A DNA stretch of 6,375 bases from Pseudomonadota bacterium (GTDB lineage Bacteria > Pseudomonadota > Alphaproteobacteria > Reyranellales > Reyranellaceae), in NCBI GenBank assembly GCA_023386865.1, contig JAEWIV010000091.1, positions 1 to 6,375 on the forward strand, read 5' to 3'. Made by a program: the position numbers and the translations under genes. The notes under the pieces are model-generated. The model was not told where the DNA came from. It saw only the letters and a program-made list of their open reading frames with translations, and searched no databases. How positions within the stretch are numbered: position 1 is the stretch's first letter; every line of letters starts with the position of its first letter. Shown here one piece after another: positions 1 through 6,365 of this stretch.

Positions 1-2
1 AT

Positions 3-689
3 GCGCTCCCGGGCTTGCGCTTGAATGCGCCCGGCCCAATGCGCCGCACGCCCGGCAATTCTATGGCCGCGTACCTTCTCGGCGATCCCTACGCACCGCG
101 GGAGGCGGTTCCCGTGAACTGCACGTCGGATGGCAGTACCTTCGGCTGCACGACGCCGCGCGGTAAATCGTTCGGCGGTGTGCCGGCACCGCCGAACTTT
201 CCGGCGCGCATTGCATCGGATGTTCCGAATTATCACGAGTATGGAGTCCTGTCGCCGCCGGGCACTTCTGGCGAAAAGCTCATGCAAGGCGCCATCGACA
301 AGCCTACGCCAGGTCCCTCTCCTTTGAATCATCCCGCTACGCCTGAAGGGACGTTGAACGAGGCGACAGCGCCGAGCGCAGCGTACAACTTGTTCTTGTC
401 GGGAACCAAGATGCCCTATGGAACGCCGATGAATCCGGTCAAGTCGTACCTGTGGCGCGACAGCGACGGTAAGCCGATTGTCATCAACGTAACCGAGCCG
501 GGTCATGGCCTCGCTCCAGGATACGTGATCCACTACATCGTGGAGACACCTGAAGGTCCCCGGATCCAGACAGAAGGCGAGGGGTTGTCTCCGTGGCAGG
601 CGCCCGGCAGTCCCGAGTGGGTGCAGAAGCAGCTCAGCGAGGGGACCTGGGGGCCGTATCAACAAGGGATCCTTGATCGATCCAAGTAG
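3..689 (+). CDS. Hypothetical protein, C-terminal part (5' end beyond window)
   Basis: The frame is open from the window edge to a TAG at 687-689, so the gene may begin upstream. Inside the window the possible starts are TTG at 15 and ATG at 39 and 63, none with a convincing ribosome binding site. Numbering from TTG 15 (224 residues), there is a stretch with two cysteines (C36, C45), a Pro/Gly-rich linker of low complexity (about 76-122), and then a more ordered-looking segment (about 123-220) containing the pattern NVTEPGHGLAPGYVIHYIV and several tryptophans. I see no signal peptide, membrane segment or catalytic motif. I do not recognise the family. The linker followed by a compact C-terminal segment resembles the tail of a larger modular protein, such as a secreted or polymorphic-toxin-like protein, but that is only an impression. 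Third codon positions carry more A/T than in the pca genes. It converges on the phosphoesterase gene with 13 bases between the stops. I am fairly sure it is coding and have no firm function. Confidence 0.6.
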   Translation, partial: ALPGLRLNAPGPMRRTPGNSMAAYLLGDPYAPREAVPVNCTSDGSTFGCTTPRGKSFGGVPAPPNFPARIASDVPNYHEYGVLSPPGTSGEKLMQGAIDKPTPGPSPLNHPATPEGTLNEATAPSAAYNLFLSGTKMPYGTPMNPVKSYLWRDSDGKPIVINVTEPGHGLAPGYVIHYIVETPEGPRIQTEGEGLSPWQAPGSPEWVQKQLSEGTWGPYQQGILDRSK

Positions 690-702
690 CCGCCGGCCTC
701 CT

Positions 703-2040
703 CTACTGCCGCTCGCCGCAATAGCACGCGGTGAACGACGTCACGTCGAGATGACCGATGGCGCAGAGATAGGCGGCCTGGCCGTCGGCGGCGAGCTCGC
801 CGCGCCCGACCTTGTATAGCCTCCTGTAAGTGTCGCGCACCGCACCGCCCTTTGTCATCGCCTGCCATAGCGCTGCGACGACGTCGGGCGAGTAGCGTGG
901 CTGCCGATAAGCCTCAGTGAAGGTGTATTCGAATCGCCACTGCGCCGCCGGTGCGGGCTCGCCGGGATTGGTGAGATGCCAGGTCGAGAAGTCGTGCGGC
1001 GTGCCGGTCCGCCTGTCGTAGGTGTAGACCTGAAAGCCCGGGTTCTGGCCGAAGATGGGGCTGAGCGCCGGCGTGATCTTGTCCAGGCCGACGACCGCGC
1101 CGCGCGGGTCGATCAGCAGCCGGTAGTCGTCGAAATGGGTATGGCCCGAGAAGCTCGCCTGGATCACGTCGCGGTATTCCGCCAGCAGCGCCTGCAGCTC
1201 GGACGCGAACGGCTCCTTCATGAACGGAACGACTTTCGCTGCACAGGACGGAGCCTTGGCATTGGTCGTGGAATAGGGATCGATTCCCCAGGGGATGTGA
1301 TGCACCAGCCAGACGCGGCCGCCGGCAGAGCGTTGCCGCGCCAGCTTCCCGCGCAGCCAGCGCATCATGGCTTCGGCCGCGGCGAACCCGCCCGACCCGC
1401 AGGCATCCTGGTAGTGCGGCGACCACAGCACGTCGTTCAGCACGACGATCAGGCCGTTGGCGACGGTCGGATGCCGCGCCGCGTAGTAGCCCGCCGCGTC
1501 CCAGGTCTTGGCGAAGTCGGGCTCCAGCCGTTCGGCGCCGGCGAGGCGACGCACCGCCTCGCGCGTCGCGGCGAGGTAGGGCCCGCCCGGCTCGACGCGG
1601 TAGTCGCCGCAGATCGAATCCTCGTTGCCGAAGGCGAGGAACGCCGGCTTGCCGCCGAGCGCGGCGGCGAGCGCATCGGCGACGAACAGGGGCGTCTTGA
1701 TGGCCATGTCGGCCACGGCCGGCGGCGCCGGCTCGGCGCCGAGCGCCGCGGTGGCCTTGGCGTTGAAGCCGTGCGCCAAAAGGTCGCCCGGGACGATGGC
1801 GAAGTCCGCGTTCGTCGTCGCGCGGGCGAAGGCCGCGAGGCCCGAGATCAGCAGGGCGTGGTTGGTGTCCTCGCCGATGGGAGACGTCGCCTGGTCCTTG
1901 GTAACGGCGAACGGGTTGAAATGGATGTCGCTGATGATGGCGAAGGAGCCGCTGTCTGCGACGGCCCGCGCCGATGGGCCGGCCATACCGAGAAGCACGA
2001 GGGTGCACAGGCGGATGAAGAATGCTGCCGGTCTTGCCAT
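703..2040 (-). CDS. Secreted calcineurin-like metallophosphoesterase (acid sphingomyelinase-like)
   Basis: This encodes a 445-residue protein of the calcineurin-like phosphoesterase fold, which uses a two-metal centre to hydrolyse phosphate esters. Residues 1-26 are a signal peptide: basic start, hydrophobic core LCTLVLLGMA, and a signal peptidase I site after ARA or AVA. The protein is therefore probably periplasmic or exported. Metal-site motifs appear in order: D38-I-H40, G85-D86, G138-N139-E-D, V-H247-H248, and G299-H300-T-H302. The usual GNH motif reads GNE, so the phosphate-contacting histidine is replaced by E140. The spread of motifs over about 265 residues and the GNED...GDY pattern recall the acid sphingomyelinase-like branch; this is family inference and the substrate is unknown. 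Six cysteines in the mature protein (144, 214, 266, 426, 438, 441) fit disulfide formation outside the cytoplasm. I chose ATG at 2040 because the signal peptide starts there. The frame stays open to 2349, but the extension would read through the palindromic repeat and is not protein-like. The start has only a G-rich run upstream (GGGGGGA). Transcription is divergent from pcaH. Confidence 0.88.
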   Translation of the reverse strand: MARPAAFFIRLCTLVLLGMAGPSARAVADSGSFAIISDIHFNPFAVTKDQATSPIGEDTNHALLISGLAAFARATTNADFAIVPGDLLAHGFNAKATAALGAEPAPPAVADMAIKTPLFVADALAAALGGKPAFLAFGNEDSICGDYRVEPGGPYLAATREAVRRLAGAERLEPDFAKTWDAAGYYAARHPTVANGLIVVLNDVLWSPHYQDACGSGGFAAAEAMMRWLRGKLARQRSAGGRVWLVHHIPWGIDPYSTTNAKAPSCAAKVVPFMKEPFASELQALLAEYRDVIQASFSGHTHFDDYRLLIDPRGAVVGLDKITPALSPIFGQNPGFQVYTYDRRTGTPHDFSTWHLTNPGEPAPAAQWRFEYTFTEAYRQPRYSPDVVAALWQAMTKGGAVRDTYRRLYKVGRGELAADGQAAYLCAIGHLDVTSFTACYCGERQ

Positions 2041-2048
2041 TCCCCCCA

Positions 2049-2172
2049 CCGTCATCCCGAGCGAAGCCGTCTGAAGGACGGCGTAGTCGAGGGACCTGTT
2101 TTTGTCGATAGATGGACAAAAAGAGGTCCCTCCGCTCCGCCTCGCTACGCTCGGCTCCGGTCGGGATGACGG
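2049..2172. repeat. Intergenic palindromic repeat, REP/MITE-like, about 124 bp
   Basis: The ends are perfect 12-base inverted repeats: CCGTCATCCCGA at 2049-2060 and TCGGGATGACGG at 2161-2172. From 2051 and 2170 inward, two 56-base arms match at 43 of 56 positions by my hand alignment with no gaps, around the 8-base loop GATAGATG (2107-2114). The inner part is the strongest: 2089-2106 pairs with 2115-2132 at 17 of 18 positions, giving a stable hairpin with GAGGGACCT/AGGTCCCTC stems. No transposase and no clear target-site duplication are visible. Repeats built on GTCATCCCGAGCG...GAGGGACCT are, to my recollection, dispersed in many copies in high-GC bacterial genomes, but copy number cannot be seen here. 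It fills most of the gap between the starts of the phosphoesterase and pcaH, so it must contain or adjoin both promoters. Confidence 0.85.
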
Positions 2173-2207
2173 CTTGGTCTGCGGTCTGTTTTGGCTAAAC
2201 TGCGCCC

Positions 2208-2903
2208 ATGAAAGAGGAAACCTACCGCCGCCCGACGGCCGGCGACCACCCGCCCAACCTGTCGCCCGACTACAAGTCGACGACCGGCCGCGCCCCAACC
2301 AAGCCCGCATTCGTCCTGCCGCACAGCCTGTCGGAGAGTACCGGGCCATTGCTGGCCAGCGAGCGCCTCGACGCTCACGAGAACGACCTGACGAAGCAGC
2401 GCATGGCCGAGCCGCTCGGCGAGCGCATCATCGTGCAGGGCCGCGTGCTCGACGAGGACGGCAAGCCCGTACCCGGCGCCCTGGTCGAGATCTGGCAGTG
2501 CAACGCCGCCGGCCGCTATCACCATCCCGGCGACCAGCACGACGCTCCGCTCGATCCCAATTTCTACGGCGGCGGCCGCGTCCGCGCCGATGCCGACGGT
2601 CGGTACAAGTTCATCACCATCAAGCCCGGCGCCTATCCCTGGAAGAACCATCACAACGCCTGGCGACCGGCGCACATCCATTTCTCGCTGTTCGGGCCGG
2701 CCTTCGCCACGCGCCTGATCACCCAGATGTACTTCCCCGACGATCCGCTGCTCGCCTACGACCCGATCTACAACTCGGTGCCGGCCGGCGCGCGCCGGCG
2801 CCTGCAGGCGGCCTTCGACATGGACCTGACGCAACCCGAATGGGCGCTGGGCTACCGCTTCGACATCGTGCTGCGCGGCCGCAACGCCACGCCGATGGAA
2901 TAG
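2208..2903 (+). CDS. pcaH: Protocatechuate 3,4-dioxygenase, beta subunit
   Basis: This is the iron-bearing catalytic subunit of protocatechuate 3,4-dioxygenase, a cytoplasmic enzyme that cleaves protocatechuate with O2 between its two hydroxyls to give 3-carboxy-cis,cis-muconate. The 231-residue length is normal for PcaH. The N-terminal region (about 5-70), with YRRP, P-TKP, PHSLSE-TGP and EPLGERI, is typical of PcaH rather than catechol dioxygenases. The intradiol core follows from about 72. All four Fe(III) ligands can be placed: Y104 in GRYHH, Y143 in GAYPW, and H156 and H158 in RPAHIHFS. Their spacing (39, 13 and 2 residues) equals that of the Pseudomonas enzyme (Y408, Y447, H460, H462), and R153 matches its active-site arginine R457. 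ATG 2208 gives the family's usual N-terminus, although no strong ribosome binding site precedes it. It is the first gene of the pcaHGB operon, with pcaG 3 bases downstream. The palindromic repeat ends about 35 bases upstream of the start. Confidence 0.97.
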   Translation: MKEETYRRPTAGDHPPNLSPDYKSTTGRAPTKPAFVLPHSLSESTGPLLASERLDAHENDLTKQRMAEPLGERIIVQGRVLDEDGKPVPGALVEIWQCNAAGRYHHPGDQHDAPLDPNFYGGGRVRADADGRYKFITIKPGAYPWKNHHNAWRPAHIHFSLFGPAFATRLITQMYFPDDPLLAYDPIYNSVPAGARRRLQAAFDMDLTQPEWALGYRFDIVLRGRNATPME

Positions 2904-2906
2904 CCC

Positions 2907-3470
2907 ATGTCGCAGGCACTCACCCCCTCGCAGACCGTCGGCCCCTTTTACTGGGGTACGCTGTGCAGCACCTATCGTGCCGACTTGGCGCCGCCCGGCG
3001 TCGCGGGCGAACGCATCGAGATCGTGCTGCAGCTACGCGATGTCGAGGGCACCGTCGTGCCCGACGGCATCTTCGAGATCTGGCAGGCCAACAGCCACGG
3101 CCGCTACAACCATCCCGAGGACCGCCGCAACCTGCCGCTCGACGCCGGCTTCGAAGGCTACGGCCGCGCCGGAACCTTCACCGACGGCACCAGCCGTTTC
3201 ACCACCGTGAAGCCCGGCCGCGTGCCATGGCCGGCCGGCGGCCTGCAGGCGCCGCACATCAACATCTCGATTTTCGCCCGCGGCGTGCTCAACCGGCTGG
3301 CGACGCGGCTCTATTTCGACGGCGATCCGGCGCTCGCCGACGATCCTGTCCTGAAGCTGGTCGAGCCTGCGCGCCGCGCCACGCTGATCGCCAAGCGCGA
3401 CGCGAATGGCACCTGGCGCCTGCCGATCCATCTCGGCGGGCCGAACGAAACTGTCTTCTTCGACGTCTAG
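2907..3470 (+). CDS. pcaG: Protocatechuate 3,4-dioxygenase, alpha subunit
   Basis: This is the partner subunit that pairs with PcaH in the (alpha-beta-Fe) protomers of protocatechuate 3,4-dioxygenase. Its 187 residues are close to, slightly under, the usual 195-205. It has the same intradiol fold as PcaH: an N-terminal TPSQTVGPF motif (6-14), EIWQANSHGRY (57-67) and APHINISIFARG (115-126). Compared with PcaH, two iron ligands are lost: the second tyrosine becomes V106 (PGRVPW) and the last histidine becomes N119 (HIN for HIH), while Y67 and H117 remain. This is the expected pattern for an alpha subunit, which does not bind iron itself but contributes residues to the active-site pocket; the FARG arginine R125 is probably one of them. 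The ATG lies 3 bases after the pcaH stop with only a weak GGAA upstream, so translation is probably coupled to pcaH. pcaB starts 4 bases after its stop. Confidence 0.95.
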   Translation: MSQALTPSQTVGPFYWGTLCSTYRADLAPPGVAGERIEIVLQLRDVEGTVVPDGIFEIWQANSHGRYNHPEDRRNLPLDAGFEGYGRAGTFTDGTSRFTTVKPGRVPWPAGGLQAPHINISIFARGVLNRLATRLYFDGDPALADDPVLKLVEPARRATLIAKRDANGTWRLPIHLGGPNETVFFDV

Positions 3471-3474
3471 GACC

Positions 3475-4776
3475 ATGGCCGGCCGGCTGGTCAACGCCTT
3501 GGGCTCCTCCGCGCTCGCCGCGGAAGCCTTCTCCGACGGCGCCACGCTGCGCCACATGCTGCGCTTCGAAGCGGCGCTGGCGCAGGCGGCAGCCGAAGCC
3601 GGGCTGATCCCCAAGCGCGCGGCGCCGGTCATCGTCAAGGCATGCGATGCCGCGCTCTACGATCCGGCGAGTCTGGCCGATGCCGCACGCCGCACTGCCA
3701 CGCTCACCGTGCCGGTGGTCAAGGCGCTGACCGACGAGGTCGCCAAGCGCGATGCCGACGCCGCGGGCTACGTGCACTGGGGCGCCACCAGCCAGGACGT
3801 CATCGACACCGCCATGGTGCTGCAGCTCGGCGAGGCGCTGCCGCCGCTCTTGAAGGAGCTCGACGCCATCGTCGCGGCCTTCGCCGCTCTCGCCCGCAAG
3901 CATCGCCGCACGCCGATGCTGGGCCGCACCCTGCTGCAGCCCGCCACGCCGATCGCTCTCGGCCAGAAGATCGCGGGCTGGGCGTCCGACATCGCCCGCG
4001 CCGCGCGACGGCTGGAGGCGAGCTTCAAGGAAACCCAGGTCGTCCAGTTCGGCGGTGCCTCGGGCAGCCTGTCGGCGCTCGGGGACAAGGCGGAGACGGT
4101 GATGCTGTCGCTCGCCAAACGCCTGAAGCTCGATCTGCCGGCGGCGCCCTGGTTCACCCAGCGCGTGCGCGTCGCCGCGCTGGCCCAGGACGCCGCCCTG
4201 GTCGTCGGCGCCCTCGCCAAGGCCGCGCGCGACATTTCGCTGATGATGCAGATCGAGCTCGGCGAAGCGGCGGAGCCCAGTGGCCCCGGCCGCGGCGGCT
4301 CCTCGACCATGCCGCACAAGCGCAATCCCGTCGGCGCCGCGCTGGCCCTGGCGGCGGCCGGCCGCGCGCCGATGCTGGCCGCCACCATCGTCGCCGCCCT
4401 GCCGCAGGAGCACGAACGCGCGCTCGGCGGCTGGCAGGCGGAATGGCCGACCATGGCCGCCCTGATCGAGACGCTGGCCTCGGCGGTGCAGGCCATGCAC
4501 GAGGTTGCCCCCGGGCTCACCGTCGATCCCGACGCCATGCAGGCCAACATGGACGCCACCGAGGGCGCCGTGCTCGCCGAGCGCGCGACCTTCCTGCTGG
4601 CCGAGAGGATGGGCAAGCAGAAGGCCGGCAAGCTCGTCGAGGAGGCGCTGGCGAAAGGCGGCTCGTTCGTCGAGGCGCTGGGACAGCTCGAGAAGGCGTT
4701 GTCGGACGAGACGGCGTTGCTGGGCTATTCGCCGAAGTTCGTCGAGCGGTTGCTCGCAGAGCTGAAACGCAAGTAG
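3475..4776 (+). CDS. pcaB: 3-carboxy-cis,cis-muconate cycloisomerase
   Basis: This 433-residue member of the fumarase/aspartase superfamily converts 3-carboxy-cis,cis-muconate, the PcaHG product, to 4-carboxymuconolactone in the cytoplasm. It has the superfamily's three conserved regions: HWGATSQDVIDT (101-112), a central helical region with QFGGASGSL (191-199), and the flexible-loop signature GSSTMPHKRNP (275-285). ERALGGWQAEWP (314-325) is typical of PcaB and sets it apart from adenylosuccinate lyase and argininosuccinate lyase. The long helices in the middle form the tetrameric helix bundle in this family. I chose ATG 3475, 4 bases after the pcaG stop, because it gives the usual short N-terminus before FSDGATLRHMLRFEAALA. 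The frame continues upstream to an ATG at 3406 inside pcaG, which is not supported. An AGGA that overlaps the pcaG stop codon (3469-3472) may serve as a close-spaced ribosome binding site, so translation is probably coupled. The position directly after pcaHG strongly supports the assignment. Confidence 0.95.
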   Translation: MAGRLVNALGSSALAAEAFSDGATLRHMLRFEAALAQAAAEAGLIPKRAAPVIVKACDAALYDPASLADAARRTATLTVPVVKALTDEVAKRDADAAGYVHWGATSQDVIDTAMVLQLGEALPPLLKELDAIVAAFAALARKHRRTPMLGRTLLQPATPIALGQKIAGWASDIARAARRLEASFKETQVVQFGGASGSLSALGDKAETVMLSLAKRLKLDLPAAPWFTQRVRVAALAQDAALVVGALAKAARDISLMMQIELGEAAEPSGPGRGGSSTMPHKRNPVGAALALAAAGRAPMLAATIVAALPQEHERALGGWQAEWPTMAALIETLASAVQAMHEVAPGLTVDPDAMQANMDATEGAVLAERATFLLAERMGKQKAGKLVEEALAKGGSFVEALGQLEKALSDETALLGYSPKFVERLLAELKRK

Positions 4777-4861
4777 GCTCCAGGGCGGGACCGATGGTGC
4801 GCCGACGGTCGCCTTGACGTCGATCGGGCATTTGCCAAAGCTGCACCTGGTCAAGTGAGAC

Positions 4862-4866
4862 GAGGT
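4862..4866 (+). promoter_or_regulatory. Ribosome binding site GAGGT for the amidohydrolase
   Basis: GAGGT lies 4 bases before the GTG at 4871 and overlaps the other possible GTG start at 4865. It therefore favours 4871 as the true start. A TGA at 4856-4858 closes the frame just upstream, so only these two GTG codons are realistic. Confidence 0.5.
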
Positions 4867-4870
4867 GCCT

Positions 4871-6001
4871 GTGCCGCCGCTGATTCTCTCTTCCGACTCG
4901 CATGTCTTCGAACCAGCCGATCTTTGGCAGACCCGCATCGATGCGGCGTTCCGGGATCGGGCGCCGCGGATCGAGCGCATCGACGGCGCCGACCAGATCG
5001 TGGTCGAGGCCGACCAGGTCCTCTCCGGCATCGGCCTGATCTCGAACGCCGGCGCTCGGTTCGAGGCGCCCGAGACCATTTCCGCCCAGGGTCGCCTCGA
5101 GGACGTGCACCGCGGAGGCTGGGATCCCCGGCAGCATCTCGCGGACATGGCGCTCGACGGCGTGGCGGGCGAGGTGCTCTATCCCTCGCAGGGGCTCTTC
5201 TATTTCAGGCTGGCGGATTCGGCGCTGATGTCCGCCATCTTCCGCGCCTACAACGATTGGCTGGCCGAGTTCTGCCGCGCCGATCCCGCCCGGCTGAAGG
5301 GCATTGCCATGATCAACCTCGACGACGTCCGGGACGGTATCGGCGAACTCGAGCGCGCCGCCCGCTTGGGTCTCGCCGGTGCGATGATCACCGAATATCC
5401 CATGGAAGACCGGCGCTACGACCAGGCGGAATACGAGCCGTTCTGGGCGGCCGCCGCGGCGCTCGGCCTGCCGATCAGCCTGCATACGGCCACGCGGCGG
5501 CAGGGCAAGATCCGCGGCTTCGGCGACAAGACGCTGCGCGACGCCAGCAGCCGCTCGACCAAGGCCCACTATCCGGCGCTGTCGATGTGCGACCTGATCT
5601 TCTCCGGCGTCTTCGAACGTCACCCGCGGCTCACGCTCGCCATCGTCGAGTTCGAGCTGGCCTGGGTGCCGCACGTGCTCTCCTCCATGGACTATACGTA
5701 TCGCGAGCGCCACGGCGAGGCGATCTACCGCTTCAAGGACGGCATGATCCCGAGCGACTTCTTCCATCGCAACGTCGTGCTCAGCTTCCAGGAAGACGCC
5801 ATCGGCATCCGCCTGCGTGACGTCATCGGCGTCGACAACATGATGTGGGGCTCTGATTACCCGCACAGCGAATCGACGTTTCCCCAGTCGCAGAAGATCC
5901 TGTCGGAGATTTTAGCCGGCGTGCCGGACGATGAACGGGCCAAGATCGTCGGCGGCAACACGGCGCGCGTCTACGGCTTCGATCTCACATCTCACACCTA
6001 A
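4871..6001 (+). CDS. Amidohydrolase-2 family metal-dependent hydrolase or decarboxylase
   Basis: This 376-residue protein belongs to the amidohydrolase-2 family (TIM barrel, COG2159 type), which includes ACMSD, LigW-type decarboxylases and many uncharacterised hydrolases. Visible signatures are the strand-1 motif SSD9-S-H11-VFEPADLW, an ISLH205 strand, SGVFERHPRL (245-254), WGSD329-YPH332 near the C-terminus, and the closing GGNTARVYGF (361-370). D9, H11, H205 and D329 are the likely metal ligands. The first ligand pair is D-x-H instead of the H-x-H of ACMSD, as in a large uncharacterised subgroup. No signal peptide is seen, so it is probably cytoplasmic. The start is GTG 4871 (GAGGT upstream), or GTG 4865, which adds two residues. 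It follows pcaB on the same strand, with 94 bases between the stop and this start and no clear terminator, so co-transcription is possible. A role in making or processing an aromatic acid linked to protocatechuate is plausible by context only. Family assignment is firm and the substrate is unknown. Confidence 0.88.
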   Translation: MPPLILSSDSHVFEPADLWQTRIDAAFRDRAPRIERIDGADQIVVEADQVLSGIGLISNAGARFEAPETISAQGRLEDVHRGGWDPRQHLADMALDGVAGEVLYPSQGLFYFRLADSALMSAIFRAYNDWLAEFCRADPARLKGIAMINLDDVRDGIGELERAARLGLAGAMITEYPMEDRRYDQAEYEPFWAAAAALGLPISLHTATRRQGKIRGFGDKTLRDASSRSTKAHYPALSMCDLIFSGVFERHPRLTLAIVEFELAWVPHVLSSMDYTYRERHGEAIYRFKDGMIPSDFFHRNVVLSFQEDAIGIRLRDVIGVDNMMWGSDYPHSESTFPQSQKILSEILAGVPDDERAKIVGGNTARVYGFDLTSHT

Positions 6002-6090
6002 AGCATGATGGGTCCAGAGCGCAGGGTCGCTGGCTGATGGCGGTGTTGCAGTACATAGCTGGCGCCACCCCTAGCACGTCAGCCTGTGAC

Positions 6091-6354
6091 CTACCCCTGT
6101 CCAGCGCTTCTACTTCTCGTTGGCGTATGTCCGAAGCTCAACCCACCTCGGTCGATCTTCGGCTTGTGCAGCCGCCAGTCTACGAAACAACTGGTCACCA
6201 GATAGGCCACCGAGCCGAGAACCACTCCGGCAACAGCGCGCCGCCGCGACGTCGGCTTTGTTTCATCCTGCACCGGCTCATGGTCCAACCGATGGATTTG
6301 TGTTGAGTACTCACGGGCGCGCTGATCGTCGCGCGAGAGAACACGATCGTTCAT
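6091..6354 (-). CDS. Small single-pass membrane protein, hypothetical
   Basis: This encodes 87 residues. Residues 1-39 are strongly charged and hydrophilic and end in a basic RRR (37-39). A single hydrophobic segment follows at about 40-58 (AVAGVVLGSVAYLVTSCFV), then a basic tail rich in Gly, Ser and Arg. Arginines before the membrane segment suggest the N-terminus stays in the cytoplasm. It is not a classic signal peptide because the hydrophobic segment starts so late. Support for a real gene is the near-ideal GGGAGGT sequence upstream of ATG 6354, together with a sensible membrane-protein layout. The overlapping + strand frame at 6037-6306 has neither. I do not recognise a family. It converges on the amidohydrolase gene, with 89 bases between the stops and no clear hairpin terminator in that gap. 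Its promoter lies beyond the window. Confidence 0.65.
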   Translation of the reverse strand: MNDRVLSRDDQRAREYSTQIHRLDHEPVQDETKPTSRRRAVAGVVLGSVAYLVTSCFVDWRLHKPKIDRGGLSFGHTPTRSRSAGQG

Positions 6355-6358
6355 TCTG

Positions 6359-6365
6359 ACCTCCC
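6359..6365 (-). promoter_or_regulatory. Ribosome binding site GGGAGGT for the small membrane protein
   Basis: Read on the - strand, GGGAGGT precedes ATG 6354, with 5 bases between the GGAGG core and the start codon. It is the best Shine-Dalgarno match in the window and is the main reason for calling the small gene and choosing its strand and start. Confidence 0.75.

Noticed and set aside
2171..2207. Possible promoter for pcaH (TTGGTC at 2174 with TAAACT near 2195)
   Set aside because: The spacing of about 15 bases and the weak -10 match make it no better than chance.
2041..2349. N-terminal extension of the phosphoesterase up to an ATG at 2349, or an ATG at 2055
   Set aside because: The extension is translated from the palindromic repeat and from pcaH antisense, and it would bury the signal peptide. 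ATG 2040 starts directly at the signal peptide.
2102..3607. 501-codon open frame on the + strand overlapping pcaH and pcaG
   Set aside because: Its Arg/Pro/Ala-rich translation has no family-like pattern and starts inside the palindromic repeat. pcaH and pcaG in the other frames have all expected motifs.
3289..5148. 619-codon open frame on the - strand opposite pcaB and the start of the amidohydrolase
   Set aside because: It lies antisense to two confidently identified genes. Its product is a low-complexity mix rich in Arg, Gly and Gln, which is the usual shadow of GC-biased codons in high-GC DNA.
4517..5866. 449-codon open frame on the - strand opposite the amidohydrolase
   Set aside because: It is a shadow frame opposite a clear amidohydrolase. 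Its few protein-like stretches come from mirrored codon bias.
6002..6090. Possible terminator between the convergent amidohydrolase and small membrane protein genes
   Set aside because: Only a short palindrome (TGGCGCCA at 6060-6067) without a following T-run is present, which is not enough for a rho-independent terminator.
6037..6306. 89-codon open frame on the + strand at the right end
   Set aside because: It has no ribosome binding site and no protein-like features, and it is antisense to the small membrane protein gene, which has both.
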